DNA of 64,000 bases from Brachypterus glaber (GCA_958510825.1 OY294051.1:3782001-3846000); one strand, 5' to 3'. Counted from the first letter of the stretch, positions 21,668 to 31,850 are shown. The notes: generated from the sequence alone by a model not told the origin. Program-made: numbers and translations.

Positions 21668-23006
21668 GGCTGCGTTCAATGGAAACAGCAAAACTCATCG
21701 AAACTCCTCGAAAGCTGTCACATCACTACTGAACGCTATGGTGAGTTTCGATTGACAGATGTCGCGGCAATCATTGCTCATCAACTTTTTGAAATGATTA
21801 CTTTTGATTGATTTTTTAAAAGCGCGGAAATGTACTTTTTGTGCGTATTTCTAACCTCAAATGGTGGTTGTGACAAGTGACAGATATTAGCCATTCAGCA
21901 GTTTGTGTTATGATCTGAATATTTTATATGTTGTTAAAATTTTAAAATAATATTTCTTTAATATTGCGCTATGATACAATCTGGCTTCACGAGATTCGGC
22001 TTCGGAAGAGTTCGGTGTGTCCTACATTTGATCGGACCCCTCCTCGGTAATTCTTGTCGGTATAACTTAAAAGTTGTCTAGTAGTCCAAATTGTTTATAC
22101 AAAATTGAATTTATGGTTAAAATGATCGTTTCAGATGTCAGAAATAGCAATTAGTTTGCAAATTGATGAGACTGAAACTCTTTTGTCGGGGTAATTAAAT
22201 ATGCGCGGTATCTTTGTAGATATTTTGCGCTAATAGCATTGTCAAATAAATTTAACTAGTGACCTTCTTATTGGGTATATAAACTCATGAAAAGATTCAT
22301 AATTATTCAGTTTTATTCAGGGTGTCACTATGTAAAATTCAAAAGTGAAAATGTAGTTTCTGTGAAAATTAATTTTGAGATTTATTCTTGAATTAAAAAA
22401 ATAGTTTTTAAACTTAGAAAAATTTTGAGACTCGTTTTATCAGACAAAAATAATTGGACACTTATAAATACTGTTAGTATGAACACTGATAGAAATTTTG
22501 ACGAATATTATTTAACTTTTTTTAGAAGTATTTAATGGAAAATAATATATAATGGAATTTAGAATTAAAGGGATTTGCATAGAAATAGGACTTAGAAGTA
22601 AGAATTGATCTTTCATGTACTTGGAGAATTTATTCACATTTATTTAATATATTATTCTTAAGTTAAGAAGAAATCGTTTTATCTGTTTCCTAAGCGCCGT
22701 CTCCTAGAATACCCGCTCCCGAATAAAGTGATAAGTGGTTAAGTATATTCTCCGCTCGGGTATACTTTAAATACGATAGAAGATTGTATGGCCAACCTAA
22801 CTGAGTAAGTTATAATAAAAGTTATAATTAACTGCTCGGCTATAACCGAATTATATATACCACTTCACTAAATCAGTGAAGAATTCGACATCACAACATT
22901 AATAGTGAAATATTTATTAGTAAAAAAACCACTTCACTACATTTGCTAGCAAAACTTATCATTTGATGACTTTTGATTAGGCACGCTGTTTCCATTGAAC
23001 GCAGCC
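21668..23006. mobile_element. 1.34-kb TIR element with AAT flanks
   Basis: A perfect 22-bp TIR starting GGCTGCGTTCAATGGAAACA occurs at the left and its complement at the right. AAT flanks both sides (21665-21667 and 23007-23009). A 3-bp duplication would suit PIF/Harbinger, but no transposase remains in the interior, which is non-coding. Confidence 0.7.
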
Positions 23007-23035
23007 AATGAATATTTCTATATCTTGTGTGGATA

Positions 23036-23204
23036 CCGGGTGAGCTTCAGTCCATGGACACCCCTTAAAATAAAAGCGCAAAAAATATATTTTCTACGCC
23101 ATTTTGTAGCCCTTGTTAAGAAATATAATCTACAAAAAACTTGCTTTGATCGGATTGAAAACAAATCCATTTTAAGGGATGTCCATGGACTGAAACTCAC
23201 CCGG
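23036..23204. mobile_element. 169-bp MITE with TA flanks (Tc1/mariner-type)
   Basis: CCGGGTGAGCTTCAGTCCAT then GGACACCCCTTAAAAT is mirrored at the right end with two or three mismatches. TA dinucleotides flank both ends, consistent with a Tc1/mariner-type duplication. Confidence 0.65.
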
Positions 23205-23206
23205 TA

Positions 23207-23676
23207 GAACTTAATACTGGTAGGTGTCTAAAAAGTTCTAAAACGTAATCAAGAGCCGAAAAGTCTTGATTCTTGATCAAGATCTTGAATTTTAAATTAC
23301 ATTCGTCTTGATTTTTCTCGAAATCGAGACAAGACAGGAAGTATAGTTTTGGTGGATCTGGCTAATAGATTCGTAGCCATATAAAGCATATAGTTAGATC
23401 AAATAAAATTAAAAAAAGTACATTAAGTAAATAAAAAAACAAAAACAAAAAACTACTTATAAAGTAGTGGGTGTGTACAAAGGGTGTGTAGATAAATAGT
23501 GTGGAACACTAATCGAATATTATTTTTTTGAATTTAATATTTTGATTTTTTGTAGAAAACTTGGTAGGAAATTAATACTGAAAATTTTACTCTGCTGTTT
23601 CCATAGTTTAACCCGAGAACGCTTTGAGCTACAGACTTCAAATTTAGAACATAGCTTCTTCATACAAAGTTGTACA
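23207..23676. other. Gene-free sequence
   Basis: Contains a CTTGATTCTTGATCAAGATC-type AT/GC palindromic patch near 23260-23310, and at 23600-23660 a GAGAACGCTTTGAGCTACAG motif that recurs near 63785. Otherwise nothing recognised. Confidence 0.35.
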
Positions 23677-23990
23677 CTCAGGGCCGCAGCGGAGAAGATT
23701 TTGTGGAGGGGAGAAGGTCAAAAATTACAACTTTTTTTAGCCTAAAACAGAACTTTCTTCCTCGACAAAAAAGTTAATGACTAAAAAAAAAATTCATCTT
23801 TTCGTGAAATATACAACTTTTTTATTTTGAATTCCTGCAATATACGACTTTTGTCTGAATATACAACTTTGGGAACGTAACCCCCCCCCCTGTAACGCTA
23901 TTTTCCTATATCATTAACATGGGCGTAACACTCCAAAATAACCCCCATAAAATATACAACTTTTGTACCCCCCTCCCCATAGCTAATACC
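23677..23990. mobile_element. Family M MITE, degenerate copy
   Basis: Begins CTCAGGGCCGCAGCGGAGAA like the copy at 2915. It contains ATACAACTTT repeats, and a family D/F-like string (CTGTAACGCTATTTTCCTAT) is embedded near 23890-23935. The right TIR is eroded (CCATAGCTAATACCCTG). Confidence 0.5.
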
Positions 23991-24274
23991 CTGTGTACCC
24001 TGATATTGTTGTTGGTTAAATTTGGATTGGAAGTAAGGGGGTTAAAAACTATTTAAAAAAAAAATTCGTTTAAAAATCACAAACGCATCTTAATAAGAAT
24101 GTATTTTTTATGTTTGTTGTATTATTAATAGGCACTTACCGTATCACATCAAAAATACATATTATTTATTAAACAACTGTTTATTAAAAACGCATTAAAA
24201 TTTATGACATTTTAAAATTAAAATCAGCCGTGCGCACGCAAATCGCGCGTGATGTTTATTTTTTAAGCGCTAAT

Positions 24275-24287
24275 TGAATATTTTAAA
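24275..24287 (+). repeat. Jockey target-site duplication, left copy
   Basis: TGAATATTTTAAA lies immediately before the element and is identical to the right copy at 29127-29139. Confidence 0.9.
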
Positions 24288-24608
24288 CACACACACACAA
24301 CAACGATAGCGAGTGAGTGACAGTGAAGAGGTCAGACGTCGCCCAGCAGATTTCCATAGAGTAAGATTGTTTTATTATAAATATATTCGAACTAACATTT
24401 GCTCACTTGTAAGCTTGCTTGCTAAGTGCTGCAGCCCTTTTCACACTGTGGACTTAAGCCAATTCCTACAAACCGCTGAGGCTGGCGGTTTGGTGTGTTT
24501 AAGGTTCCCTAAGACCCCAATACTAACAATTAGTGCTTAACACTACACCCCCCCCCGCCGCCCGGGGCCTTTTCAGGCCCCCGTAATTCTCAACTTACGC
24601 ACTCCGAG
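24288..24608 (+). promoter_or_regulatory. Jockey 5' UTR with probable internal promoter
   Basis: It begins with a (CA)n run and then GCGAGTGAGTGACAGTGAAG. Jockey-type elements are transcribed from TATA-less internal promoters with downstream promoter elements. An AGACGTC string at 24334-24340 would fit such a downstream element, but the transcription start is not defined here. Short upstream ATGs exist (the 24313 frame is not one I consider real). Confidence 0.5.
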
Positions 24609-26126
24609 ATGTCATATCCAAACTCCCCCGATAAGCCCCACTACGACGCCACCATGGCAAATTCTAATTCTTCCCTACAGTCAATAATTGCAAACCTCCA
24701 AGAACAACTAAAAGCCCAATCTGAACACCAAAAGGTCCAGGCAGAAAACCACAAAACACAAACCGATAGTCTACTAGCCCAAATAAAATTCGCCAATGAC
24801 ACGATCAGCGGCCTCCGACAAGAAATTGCGCACCTCACAAGTCAAATAGATACCCTCCTAAAAAAACAACCAAGCCAGGACCCGACATTTTCCGATGCCC
24901 CTGAACTCTCCGAATCAGACATGTCCGGAGTGGAATTCGCCTCAGGGAGCGAATCCCCCAGATCCCCCACACTATCCCCGCGAAAACGCAGTAAACAAAA
25001 AAAGCGCCCAAAAAGTTCCGGCTCCGAAACGGAGCTAAACACAATTCCGGCCAAGAGCCAAAAAATCCCCCAAAAAGGGGCCGCTTCCGACACGGCCCCT
25101 AAACCTTCCGGATCAGGGCCACCACCCCCCGCCCCGGCCCCTTCCGGCTTAATAAACCAACCTTCCGGTTTAATTAACCAACCCGCCGCCAAACCCCCAA
25201 CCCCCGACCAAGAAGCCCAAAAAGCCCCAAAAATCCCCCCCATCATAATCCGAGCCCCTGAAAAGTGGCTAGCCCTATCGAGCTATTTTAATTCGCAAAG
25301 AATTAACATTTTACACGCGAAAAACACCACCGACGGTGTTCAAATTCGCACTCAGACTAGTGACGACTTCCGCAAAGTCACGAAACACCTTGATACGGAG
25401 AAAATTCCGTATCACAGCTTCACCCTCCCGGAAGACAAGGCGATTCACGCCGTAATCCGGGGAATCCCCACTCAAATAGCCGTAAAAGACGTCGCAGCCG
25501 CTCTCATCGAGCGAGGGTACACCCCCACGTCAGTCGCCAGAATGACGCGTACCAAAGACAAAACACCCATGCCACTAGTCCTAGTCATCCTTCCCAAGGT
25601 GACCGGACAACAACACCCTATATTCAATGAAACTAGGCTTCTACACCTAGTAATCAAGGTCGAAAGCCAGACCTATAAGCCAAAATTCCGGCAATGCCAC
25701 AAATGCCAGCTATTCGGTCACTCCCAGGCCAATTGCAGAGCTACAGCCAAATGCGTCAAATGCGCAAAAGATCATCACACAAAAACATGTGACAAACCCC
25801 GCAACACAGACGCTAAATGCGCAAACTGCCTTGGCCCTCACACAGCCAACTATCACAAATGCCCAAAACACCCTTCTAACAACCTCCCAACCGGCTCAAA
25901 GGTCCCCCCAACCCAAAAATTCACCCCTGGCACCTCCTATGCCCAAAAGGCAGCCAACGCCACCCCCCAACAACCCAAAGCGGCCCCAGGCTCCAGCGCC
26001 AACCCCCCAAATATTTTCGATCAAACCCAAATTTCAAAAATACACTCATTCATGCAAGAATTCGCCAGCTTCATGCAGGCTTTCAGTACCCTCCAATTGC
26101 CCAGCCTAGGACCCCAAAATGTATAG
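24609..26126 (+). CDS. Jockey ORF1: gag-like nucleic-acid-binding protein
   Basis: A 505-residue ORF1 protein that should package element RNA into ribonucleoprotein particles and help target it to the nucleus. In order: a glutamine-rich coiled coil (about 22-86, LQSIIANLQEQL ... LLKK), an acidic/serine-rich segment (90-120), a basic nuclear-localisation-like patch (about 122-134, RKRSKQKKRPK), a proline-rich linker with a 7-residue direct repeat (PSGLINQ, twice), a PRE_C2HC/RRM-like region (about 215-345, with IHAVIRGIP), and three zinc knuckles from about 363 (CHKCQLFGHSQANC, CVKCAKDHHTKTC and CANCLGPHTANYHKC). Length and layout are standard for Jockey ORF1. The start ATG follows a C-rich leader; a second ATG at codon 16 is possible. 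The stop overlaps the ORF2 start. Confidence 0.92.
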   Translation: MSYPNSPDKPHYDATMANSNSSLQSIIANLQEQLKAQSEHQKVQAENHKTQTDSLLAQIKFANDTISGLRQEIAHLTSQIDTLLKKQPSQDPTFSDAPELSESDMSGVEFASGSESPRSPTLSPRKRSKQKKRPKSSGSETELNTIPAKSQKIPQKGAASDTAPKPSGSGPPPPAPAPSGLINQPSGLINQPAAKPPTPDQEAQKAPKIPPIIIRAPEKWLALSSYFNSQRINILHAKNTTDGVQIRTQTSDDFRKVTKHLDTEKIPYHSFTLPEDKAIHAVIRGIPTQIAVKDVAAALIERGYTPTSVARMTRTKDKTPMPLVLVILPKVTGQQHPIFNETRLLHLVIKVESQTYKPKFRQCHKCQLFGHSQANCRATAKCVKCAKDHHTKTCDKPRNTDAKCANCLGPHTANYHKCPKHPSNNLPTGSKVPPTQKFTPGTSYAQKAANATPQQPKAAPGSSANPPNIFDQTQISKIHSFMQEFASFMQAFSTLQLPSLGPQNV

Positions 26127-28857
26127 ACAAGTGAAACCCAGAGCCCTTAAAATCGTCACCTGGAACGCTGATGTCCTCTCAACCAAAAAACCGGAGTTCA
26201 TAGAATTTCTTCACGACAATCAAATCGACATAGCCCTCGTCCAAGAGACTGGTCTTAAACCACATCATAGGGGTACCATACCCAACTATTCCTGTTACCG
26301 TAACGATAGACTCCTGGATCGTAAAGGAGGCACAGCAATTTATATTAAAAAACATCTGTCCCACGATCTTTTACACGCCCCCCCCACACAAAGCGATCAA
26401 GTCGAAACTACCTCCATCTTCGTCAATATGCACGACAATTCCAAATTCAGGATCGTGTCCCTTTATAAACCCCCCAATAGGGAAATTAGACCCGCCGACA
26501 TCGAAGGCTACTTCAATGACAACCATCCAACAATCCTAGCCGGAGACTTGAATTGCAAACATGCCCTTTGGCACTCTAGAACAACTACGGCCAATGGCCG
26601 TAGGCTTAACGATATTTTACAACGTAACCATATTATGGTTACCGCACCTGATTCCCCAACCCATTATGGCCTCGGCCTTCCCGACGTCCTTGACATCGTT
26701 TTGTATAAAAACACGACGCTAAACATTAATATAGAATTAAAACACGAATTAAGCTCAGATCACCTCCCAATCATTATCACGGCAGGAGGCATACCAACCG
26801 CAAACCACACTAAAAAGACAGTATACGATTTCGCATTCATATCCCAACTCCTAGAAACCAAAACCACAATCAGTCCTATAAACACCGTCCAAGAACTAGA
26901 TACCGCCGTAGACAATCTCACCCAAGTCATTAAATCCGCAATGGATGAAGCCAAACTAACTAAAAATGTAGAAATTAAAAACCCGCAAGACCTTCCTCGA
27001 GATCTCAAAGACTTAATCAGAGAGAAAAACCGCCTTCTACGCAGAGCGCGCACTCTTCAAGACCCTCACATTAAACGCCAAGCGAACAGACTTACTCAGG
27101 AAGTCAAAGACCGACTAAACACCCTAGCAAACTCCCGATGGGAGGGAAAACTAAAATCCCTAAACCCCCAGGATAGATCCCTTTGGAAAATGGCCAAAAC
27201 CCTATCCCTCGATCCACAAAGAGGCTTCCCCCCAATACACGGCCTAAGAGGAGTCGTCTACTCCACCCCCGAAAAAGCCGAAGCATTTGCTGACACAATG
27301 CAAGATCAATTCAAACCAAACCCCCCAATTCCTGACCCCGTACCAGAAACCGACTCTGAACCCGATTCTGACGACTCTGACTACGAGCAACTCACGCACG
27401 AAAGAGAAATAAAGCACACCTACGATAGAATCACAACCCAAGTCGAAAACGACATTATCACCCCCACAACCCCCGAGGAAATCAAAAGTATCATCAAAAA
27501 TCTCCCAAAAAGAAAAGCCCCCGGCCCAGACCAAATACCGAACAAAATCTTAAAAATTCTCCCCCGCAAAACCATCATGGCCATCGTTAACATTATTAAC
27601 GCAATGCTCAGACTGCGACATTTTCCAAAGTCCTGGAAAAACGCAGATGTAATAGTAATCAAAAAACCCGGTCAAAATCCGACCTTTCCCCAAAGTTATC
27701 GCCCCATAAGCCTCCTATCCTCCCTGGGCAAAATAGCCGAGAAAGTCATCTTAACCAGACTCCAAACTTTAGTTGAAGAGCTCAATCTCCTACCAAACGA
27801 GCAATTCGGTTTCCGAAGCAGACACTCCACAGTCCACCAGGTGGCTCGCCTGGTAGACTCAATTACAGATGGATTAAATAGGCGCGAAGCCGCGGGACTG
27901 ATCCTCCTGGACATCGCAAAAGCCTTTGATAAAGTCTGGCACATAGGTCTTGTAGTCAAACTTCATCTTCTCGGCCTCCCACTAGGCATCACCAAGCTCA
28001 TAGCCTCCTTCCTCGAAGGCAGAGACTTTCAAATCAAAATAGGCGACTCTAAGTCCAGCACTCGCCCCATCGAAGCTGGCGTTCCACAAGGCTCCCCACT
28101 ATCCCCCCTTCTGTACAATCTCTTCACCGCAGATATCCCAAAAACACAGGCTACTGAAATAGCCCTGTTCGCCGACGATACCGGCATACTAGCAAAAGCT
28201 AAAAACCCCCAGCGCATCCATACCGCCCTCCAGCGCCAAATGGATGCCCTAATAAAATGGTTCTCCAAATGGAAAATCAAAGTAAACGCTAACAAAACAA
28301 AAGGCATTCTAATCTCTAGGATTAGAAGAGGCCCACCCCAACCCATTCAGATAAACGGCCAAGCCATTAACTGGGAAAACCATGCCAAATACCTTGGCAT
28401 TACCCTATCCAAAAATCTTACGTGGGATCAGCACGTCCAAAATACCCTCCAAATAGCAAACACCCGCCTCTCAAAACTCTACCCTCTTATAGGGAGAAAG
28501 AGCCCCCTATCAATTAAAAACAAACTTCTACTTTACAACCAAACTCTAAAGCCAGTACTCCTCTATGGAGCACCAGCCTGGAATAAAATCACCCTTAAAA
28601 AAACGCTCTCAGCCAAACTTCAGGCCTTTCAAAACAAGGTACTCAGAATATGCATTGATGCCCCCTGGTTCATGCGGAACAACCAAATTCACAGAGATCT
28701 CGACATGCCCCTCCTAAAAACGGAAATCATCCGATACAGTAAGTCTTTTATACAAGACAATTTAGACCACCCAAACCCCCTCATCTCAAATTTTCTAGAT
28801 TACGATCATGAAATCCACTACACTTACAAAAAGATCAAAAATGTCCTCAACCAGTAA
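26119..28857 (+). CDS. Jockey ORF2: APE-type endonuclease and reverse transcriptase
   Basis: A 912-residue ORF2 polyprotein, the enzyme for target-primed reverse transcription. Residues about 10-230 form the apurinic-like endonuclease with its signature motifs: TWNADV, VQETGL (catalytic Glu), LAGDLNCKHALWHS and LSSDHLPI. The reverse transcriptase spans about 450-760: KAPGPDQIPNKIL, YRPISLLSSLGKIAEK, NEQFGFRSRHST, motif A LLDIAKAFDKVWH (Asp598), motif B GVPQGSPLSPLLYNLF (from 654), the catalytic FADD box (684-687) and KYLGITL. The C-terminal domain has CIDAPWFMRNNQIHRDL, a Jockey hallmark, and no RNase H. All catalytic residues checked are present, so it may be active. Its ATG lies 8 nt inside ORF1 (ATGTATAG), which suggests translation by termination-reinitiation. 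Confidence 0.94.
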   Translation: MYRQVKPRALKIVTWNADVLSTKKPEFIEFLHDNQIDIALVQETGLKPHHRGTIPNYSCYRNDRLLDRKGGTAIYIKKHLSHDLLHAPPTQSDQVETTSIFVNMHDNSKFRIVSLYKPPNREIRPADIEGYFNDNHPTILAGDLNCKHALWHSRTTTANGRRLNDILQRNHIMVTAPDSPTHYGLGLPDVLDIVLYKNTTLNINIELKHELSSDHLPIIITAGGIPTANHTKKTVYDFAFISQLLETKTTISPINTVQELDTAVDNLTQVIKSAMDEAKLTKNVEIKNPQDLPRDLKDLIREKNRLLRRARTLQDPHIKRQANRLTQEVKDRLNTLANSRWEGKLKSLNPQDRSLWKMAKTLSLDPQRGFPPIHGLRGVVYSTPEKAEAFADTMQDQFKPNPPIPDPVPETDSEPDSDDSDYEQLTHEREIKHTYDRITTQVENDIITPTTPEEIKSIIKNLPKRKAPGPDQIPNKILKILPRKTIMAIVNIINAMLRLRHFPKSWKNADVIVIKKPGQNPTFPQSYRPISLLSSLGKIAEKVILTRLQTLVEELNLLPNEQFGFRSRHSTVHQVARLVDSITDGLNRREAAGLILLDIAKAFDKVWHIGLVVKLHLLGLPLGITKLIASFLEGRDFQIKIGDSKSSTRPIEAGVPQGSPLSPLLYNLFTADIPKTQATEIALFADDTGILAKAKNPQRIHTALQRQMDALIKWFSKWKIKVNANKTKGILISRIRRGPPQPIQINGQAINWENHAKYLGITLSKNLTWDQHVQNTLQIANTRLSKLYPLIGRKSPLSIKNKLLLYNQTLKPVLLYGAPAWNKITLKKTLSAKLQAFQNKVLRICIDAPWFMRNNQIHRDLDMPLLKTEIIRYSKSFIQDNLDHPNPLISNFLDYDHEIHYTYKKIKNVLNQ

Positions 28858-29126
28858 TGGTGCCCACAAACACAGGACAGGTGCATCTCCAGCACCAGTG
28901 AACTAGTTTCACTCCCCCCACACCTCCCTCCAATCCCTACTCCATCCCCCCAAATCCCCCTCCCACCTTCCTCGTCGCAACACCCAAAAATTCATGACAG
29001 ATGCAAATCAGCATCAGTGAGCAGAGACTCACTCCCCCAATTATCCATTCAAATTAATTCAAATTTTAGATAAATGAGCCATAGGCACTGAGCCTGTCTC
29101 TTAAAGACCAAACAAATTACAGATGA
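28858..29126 (+). promoter_or_regulatory. Jockey 3' UTR with duplicated double stem-loop
   Basis: Two similar 43-nt blocks 120 nt apart (28876-28918 and 28996-29038) each fold into two adjacent stems followed by a C run. Stem 1 is GGTGC/GCACC in the first block and GATGC/GCATC in the second. Stem 2 is AGTGAA/TTCACT in the first and AGTGAG/CTCACT in the second. Each stem shows one compensatory base-pair change between copies. Such 3' structures are often bound by the element's own reverse transcriptase; that role is inferred. Confidence 0.7.
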
Positions 29127-29139
29127 TGAATATTTTAAA
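29127..29139 (+). repeat. Jockey target-site duplication, right copy
   Basis: TGAATATTTTAAA follows the element's last bases (ACAGATGA) and matches the left copy exactly. Confidence 0.9.
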
Positions 29140-29719
29140 TTAGGATTCCTAAAAACTTTACAGGGTGTTCAACAAATGGCGAACCTTCCCCTTTAAAAGT
29201 AAAATATGGGTCCTCTAATGCCTTATTTACCAAACTTTGTGTTTTTTCATATGGCGCATTTTAAAAAATAACACAACAAAAATTTTTCACTACACGGAAA
29301 GAAATTAGTGGGCTCTGCGCTATACATTATAAGATATTTGGTAACAGTGGCAAATTATAGTGATTTAAGCTATAGATTATAAGGGACACAATAACTAATA
29401 ATGTTAAAAATAAATTGGAAACGATTATATATATTACAGACACGATTATATTTATTACAGGTACTATTATAAATTTACAGAAATTTTATTATATTATAAA
29501 AATTATTAGCACGGACAATAATTAAATCTATTTAAGCTATAAATGCCATACTATTTGTTATATTTTATTATTCACTAAACAATTAAAGTATTTCATATAA
29601 ATTTTTACACTGACTGCCATAATTGTAAGAGAAAGCCTTGTATTTATATAATAAGCGATTATAATTTGCTTGGTATGTGTGTTATAGCGCTCCTAGTTAT
29701 AATTTTTTTTTTCCGTGTA
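29140..29719. other. Gene-free sequence
   Basis: A/T-rich. An ACAGGGTGTTCAACAAATGG string near 29160 resembles the outer ends of the ACAGGGTG-type long-TIR elements in this window, but no matching right end was found. Confidence 0.35.
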
Positions 29720-30151
29720 CTAAAGTTTATTTTTTTAAGGTATAGTTATTTTAAACCTTCCCGCTTGTAAACAATCTCGATATCACCAAAACAACGTAAG
29801 ATACGCATGCGTCGTAAGCGAAATGACTAGGCCCAATTTACACAACCGTAAAACGTTGACGTGCCATTAACGAGAACAAAACAATGGTTTGTTCCTCTAA
29901 ATTATTGGAATAAAAGCGATTTTATAAGCAAATTTTGTTTCTACAGGAATACAAAAGTATTTTTAGCAACAGCTTTATCGATTCTCTTTTTTTACATCAA
30001 AACATCATAAAAACAAAGTAAGTAAACAAAAATTATAAATTTTGATTATGTTGACATTCAAAACAAGCCACATGCTTCAGTGTAAATCGGACTTTGTGGA
30101 GTATTTAGCGGCAAATTTAAAATAACTATACCTTAAAAAAATAAACTTTAG
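29720..30151. mobile_element. Family J TIR element with perfect 36-bp TIRs, copy J1
   Basis: CTAAAGTTTATTTTTTTAAG and the next 16 bases at the left are exactly mirrored at the right end. The interior is 360 bp and non-coding. It shares the CCCGCTTGTAAACA and ACGCATGCGT motifs with J2 (53446-53664), while its right half matches J3 (55908-56027). No target duplication is clear. Confidence 0.75.
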
Positions 30152-31128
30152 CTTTAGAACGTACCATTATTTATATCATGTTTTAAATCCAAGAAATGAA
30201 TCCTCTGCACCTAGAGCAATAATCATTTTTCCGGCTAGTAGGAGTTAATTTTATAAACAAATAATAACTGTCATTTGTTTTTCTTTGAATCGCAAAGACA
30301 CGACATTGCTTATAATTTCTTTGGGACAAAATTAAACAATATTTTGCCATTGGATAAAAAATGGAAATGGCAAACATAAATTAATTTATCATAATAGACT
30401 ATAATAAATTAATTATTAAATAAAAACTTATCCATATTTTCTGCATATTTTTAAATATAAAAAACTGCTAGTATCGTCAAATTTTAGTGAATAAATTAAT
30501 CTAATCATTCGTTTTCAAAAATGGCGACTTCAAAGGTTACTTGTTTTTTTCGCTGGGTTAATTAAGATCCAGCAAACATTTTACTTTATTATTGATTTAA
30601 AAATATTTAAATAATAAGAATAAATGTGCTAGTAGTGAAAATAATAATATATAAACCACTGTAGAGAATACTATTGTAGCCTCGCACTCTTATATCCCTC
30701 GATGTTACGCATCTCGGGATTTAATACGAAAATTTTCTTCTCTCTTGGTAAATAATTACTATTAAATTTCGTAAAAAATGGCAAATACAGTCGTCTAAAC
30801 ACTTCCTTCAGGAAAATAACATGTTCACTGCCAAGAGTATACATTAAGTGATGCGAAGCTGCTTGTTTTTTCATTCCTATCTGTTTGCAACATTTAATGA
30901 GAAATAATATTTACCACAATTTGTTCAATAACATACAAATAACAATAAAAATTGTAAAAATAATCGTTTCACCGCAAATAATTAATTCATTATACAATAT
31001 CAATTAACACACAATTTTTTCAATTAACCATTCTTTGACCGTTTGTTAGAATCCTTGTTAAAACAATGTACGCAGAATATATTTTATTTGTTTGTTTGTA
31101 GTGGTTTTTATACCATATTTAACTGTAA
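30152..31128. other. Sequence with two unidentified minus-strand open frames
   Basis: Apart from the frame described at 30671-30895, a 64-codon frame at 30183-30377 (minus) ends in CSRCRGFISWI. I do not recognise a family. The two could be pieces of one decayed gene or transposon, but nothing proves it. Confidence 0.3.
30671..30895 (-). CDS. Unidentified short open frame (possible decayed gene)
   Basis: A minus-strand frame of about 70-75 codons ends with the stop at 30671. Its composition looks protein-like: MKKQAASHHLMYTLGSEHVI, then KEVFRRLYLPFF, then IFVLNPEMRNIEGYKSARLQ. A GTTGCAAACAG string just upstream of the methionine could be a splice acceptor, so this might be a terminal exon, or else a transposon or retrogene remnant. 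There is no signal peptide or membrane segment. I cannot assign a function and do not connect it to the insulin receptor substrate exons. Confidence 0.25.
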   Translation of the reverse strand, partial: KCCKQIGMKKQAASHHLMYTLGSEHVIFLKEVFRRLYLPFFTKFNSNYLPREKKIFVLNPEMRNIEGYKSARLQ

Positions 31129-31152
31129 TATATATATATATATATATATATA
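31129..31152. repeat. (TA)n microsatellite
   Basis: Twelve TA units directly abut the left end of the deleted family K copy. Confidence 0.85.
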
Positions 31153-31592
31153 ACTATGTATGGAATAGACAATATTTCGCGCGAGCGGAAAGTTTGTCAT
31201 ACGAGCCGGCAAGCGCGGAATGACTATTCCATACGTGTTGTAGACTATACTTTTTCTTCGACTGCAAATATGAAACACTGTATGGCTTTAAGGTTTAGGA
31301 CAAGGTTAAAACCAATGTTTTTTGTGACTCGGCATTGTAAGTGCAACAAAACACATATTTTTAAATAAAGCAATTAATTATATTTAATAATTTTATCAAA
31401 TTAGTACTTAAAAAAAAATATTTAATTTTAGCACATATTTACAAATTATAATGCAAAAATTTATAAACAAGAGAAACATGTGCTCATTTTAACACGATAC
31501 GGAATATTCATACCGTATCTAGAGATCGAATGGATTTAATCTGTTTAAAAAGTGTGTGTATTTGCTTACATTCCAAAGCAGTGGTAGAAAAA
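31152..31592 (+). mobile_element. Family K repeat, internally deleted copy 3
   Basis: Matches both ends of the element at 5210-5922 (GGAATAGACAAT ... GTGTGTGTATTTGCTTACAT ... GTAGAAAAA). It lacks most of the GAGTATGACGGTCCC part of the central block and about 230 bases further in. Confidence 0.65.
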
Positions 31593-31850
31593 ATTAATTC
31601 TACGCCAATGAAAATAAAACTGTCTAATTTAAAAAGTAAGGCGCTTTTTTCCGCTGCTGCCAAGACGTACTTGAACGGCGTTGCCGATAAGCATTAAAAT
31701 TGCCTAAAATGTAAGAATATAGTATTTTAAACCGACAAGTCTTTAACTTTTTAAGTTTAAGTTTAAGAAATAAAATATATCAAAGGCACTTTTTAAAGAC
31801 TGTTCTGAGCCCTTGGCCCCAGAATTATTTTGTATAACTATGAAAACAGC

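Larger units (their letters stand above)
24288..29126 (+). mobile_element. Full-length Jockey-clade non-LTR retrotransposon
   Basis: A 4.84-kb element with a 5' UTR of about 320 bases, ORF1 (gag-like), ORF2 (endonuclease plus reverse transcriptase) overlapping by 8 nt, and a 3' UTR of about 270 bases. It is flanked by a perfect 13-bp duplication TGAATATTTTAAA (24275-24287 and 29127-29139), which defines both ends. Both ORFs are open from start to stop. The absence of RNase H, the CCHC gag and the C-terminal APWFMRNNQIHRDL block identify the Jockey clade. It stands out from its AT-rich surroundings by a C- and A-rich coding strand. It has no long poly(A) tail; the 3' end reads ATTACAGATGA. Confidence 0.93.

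Noticed and set aside
24641..28346. Several antisense ORFs of 60-134 codons within the Jockey element
   Set aside because: They mirror the C-rich codon use of ORF1 and ORF2 and have no domains of their own.
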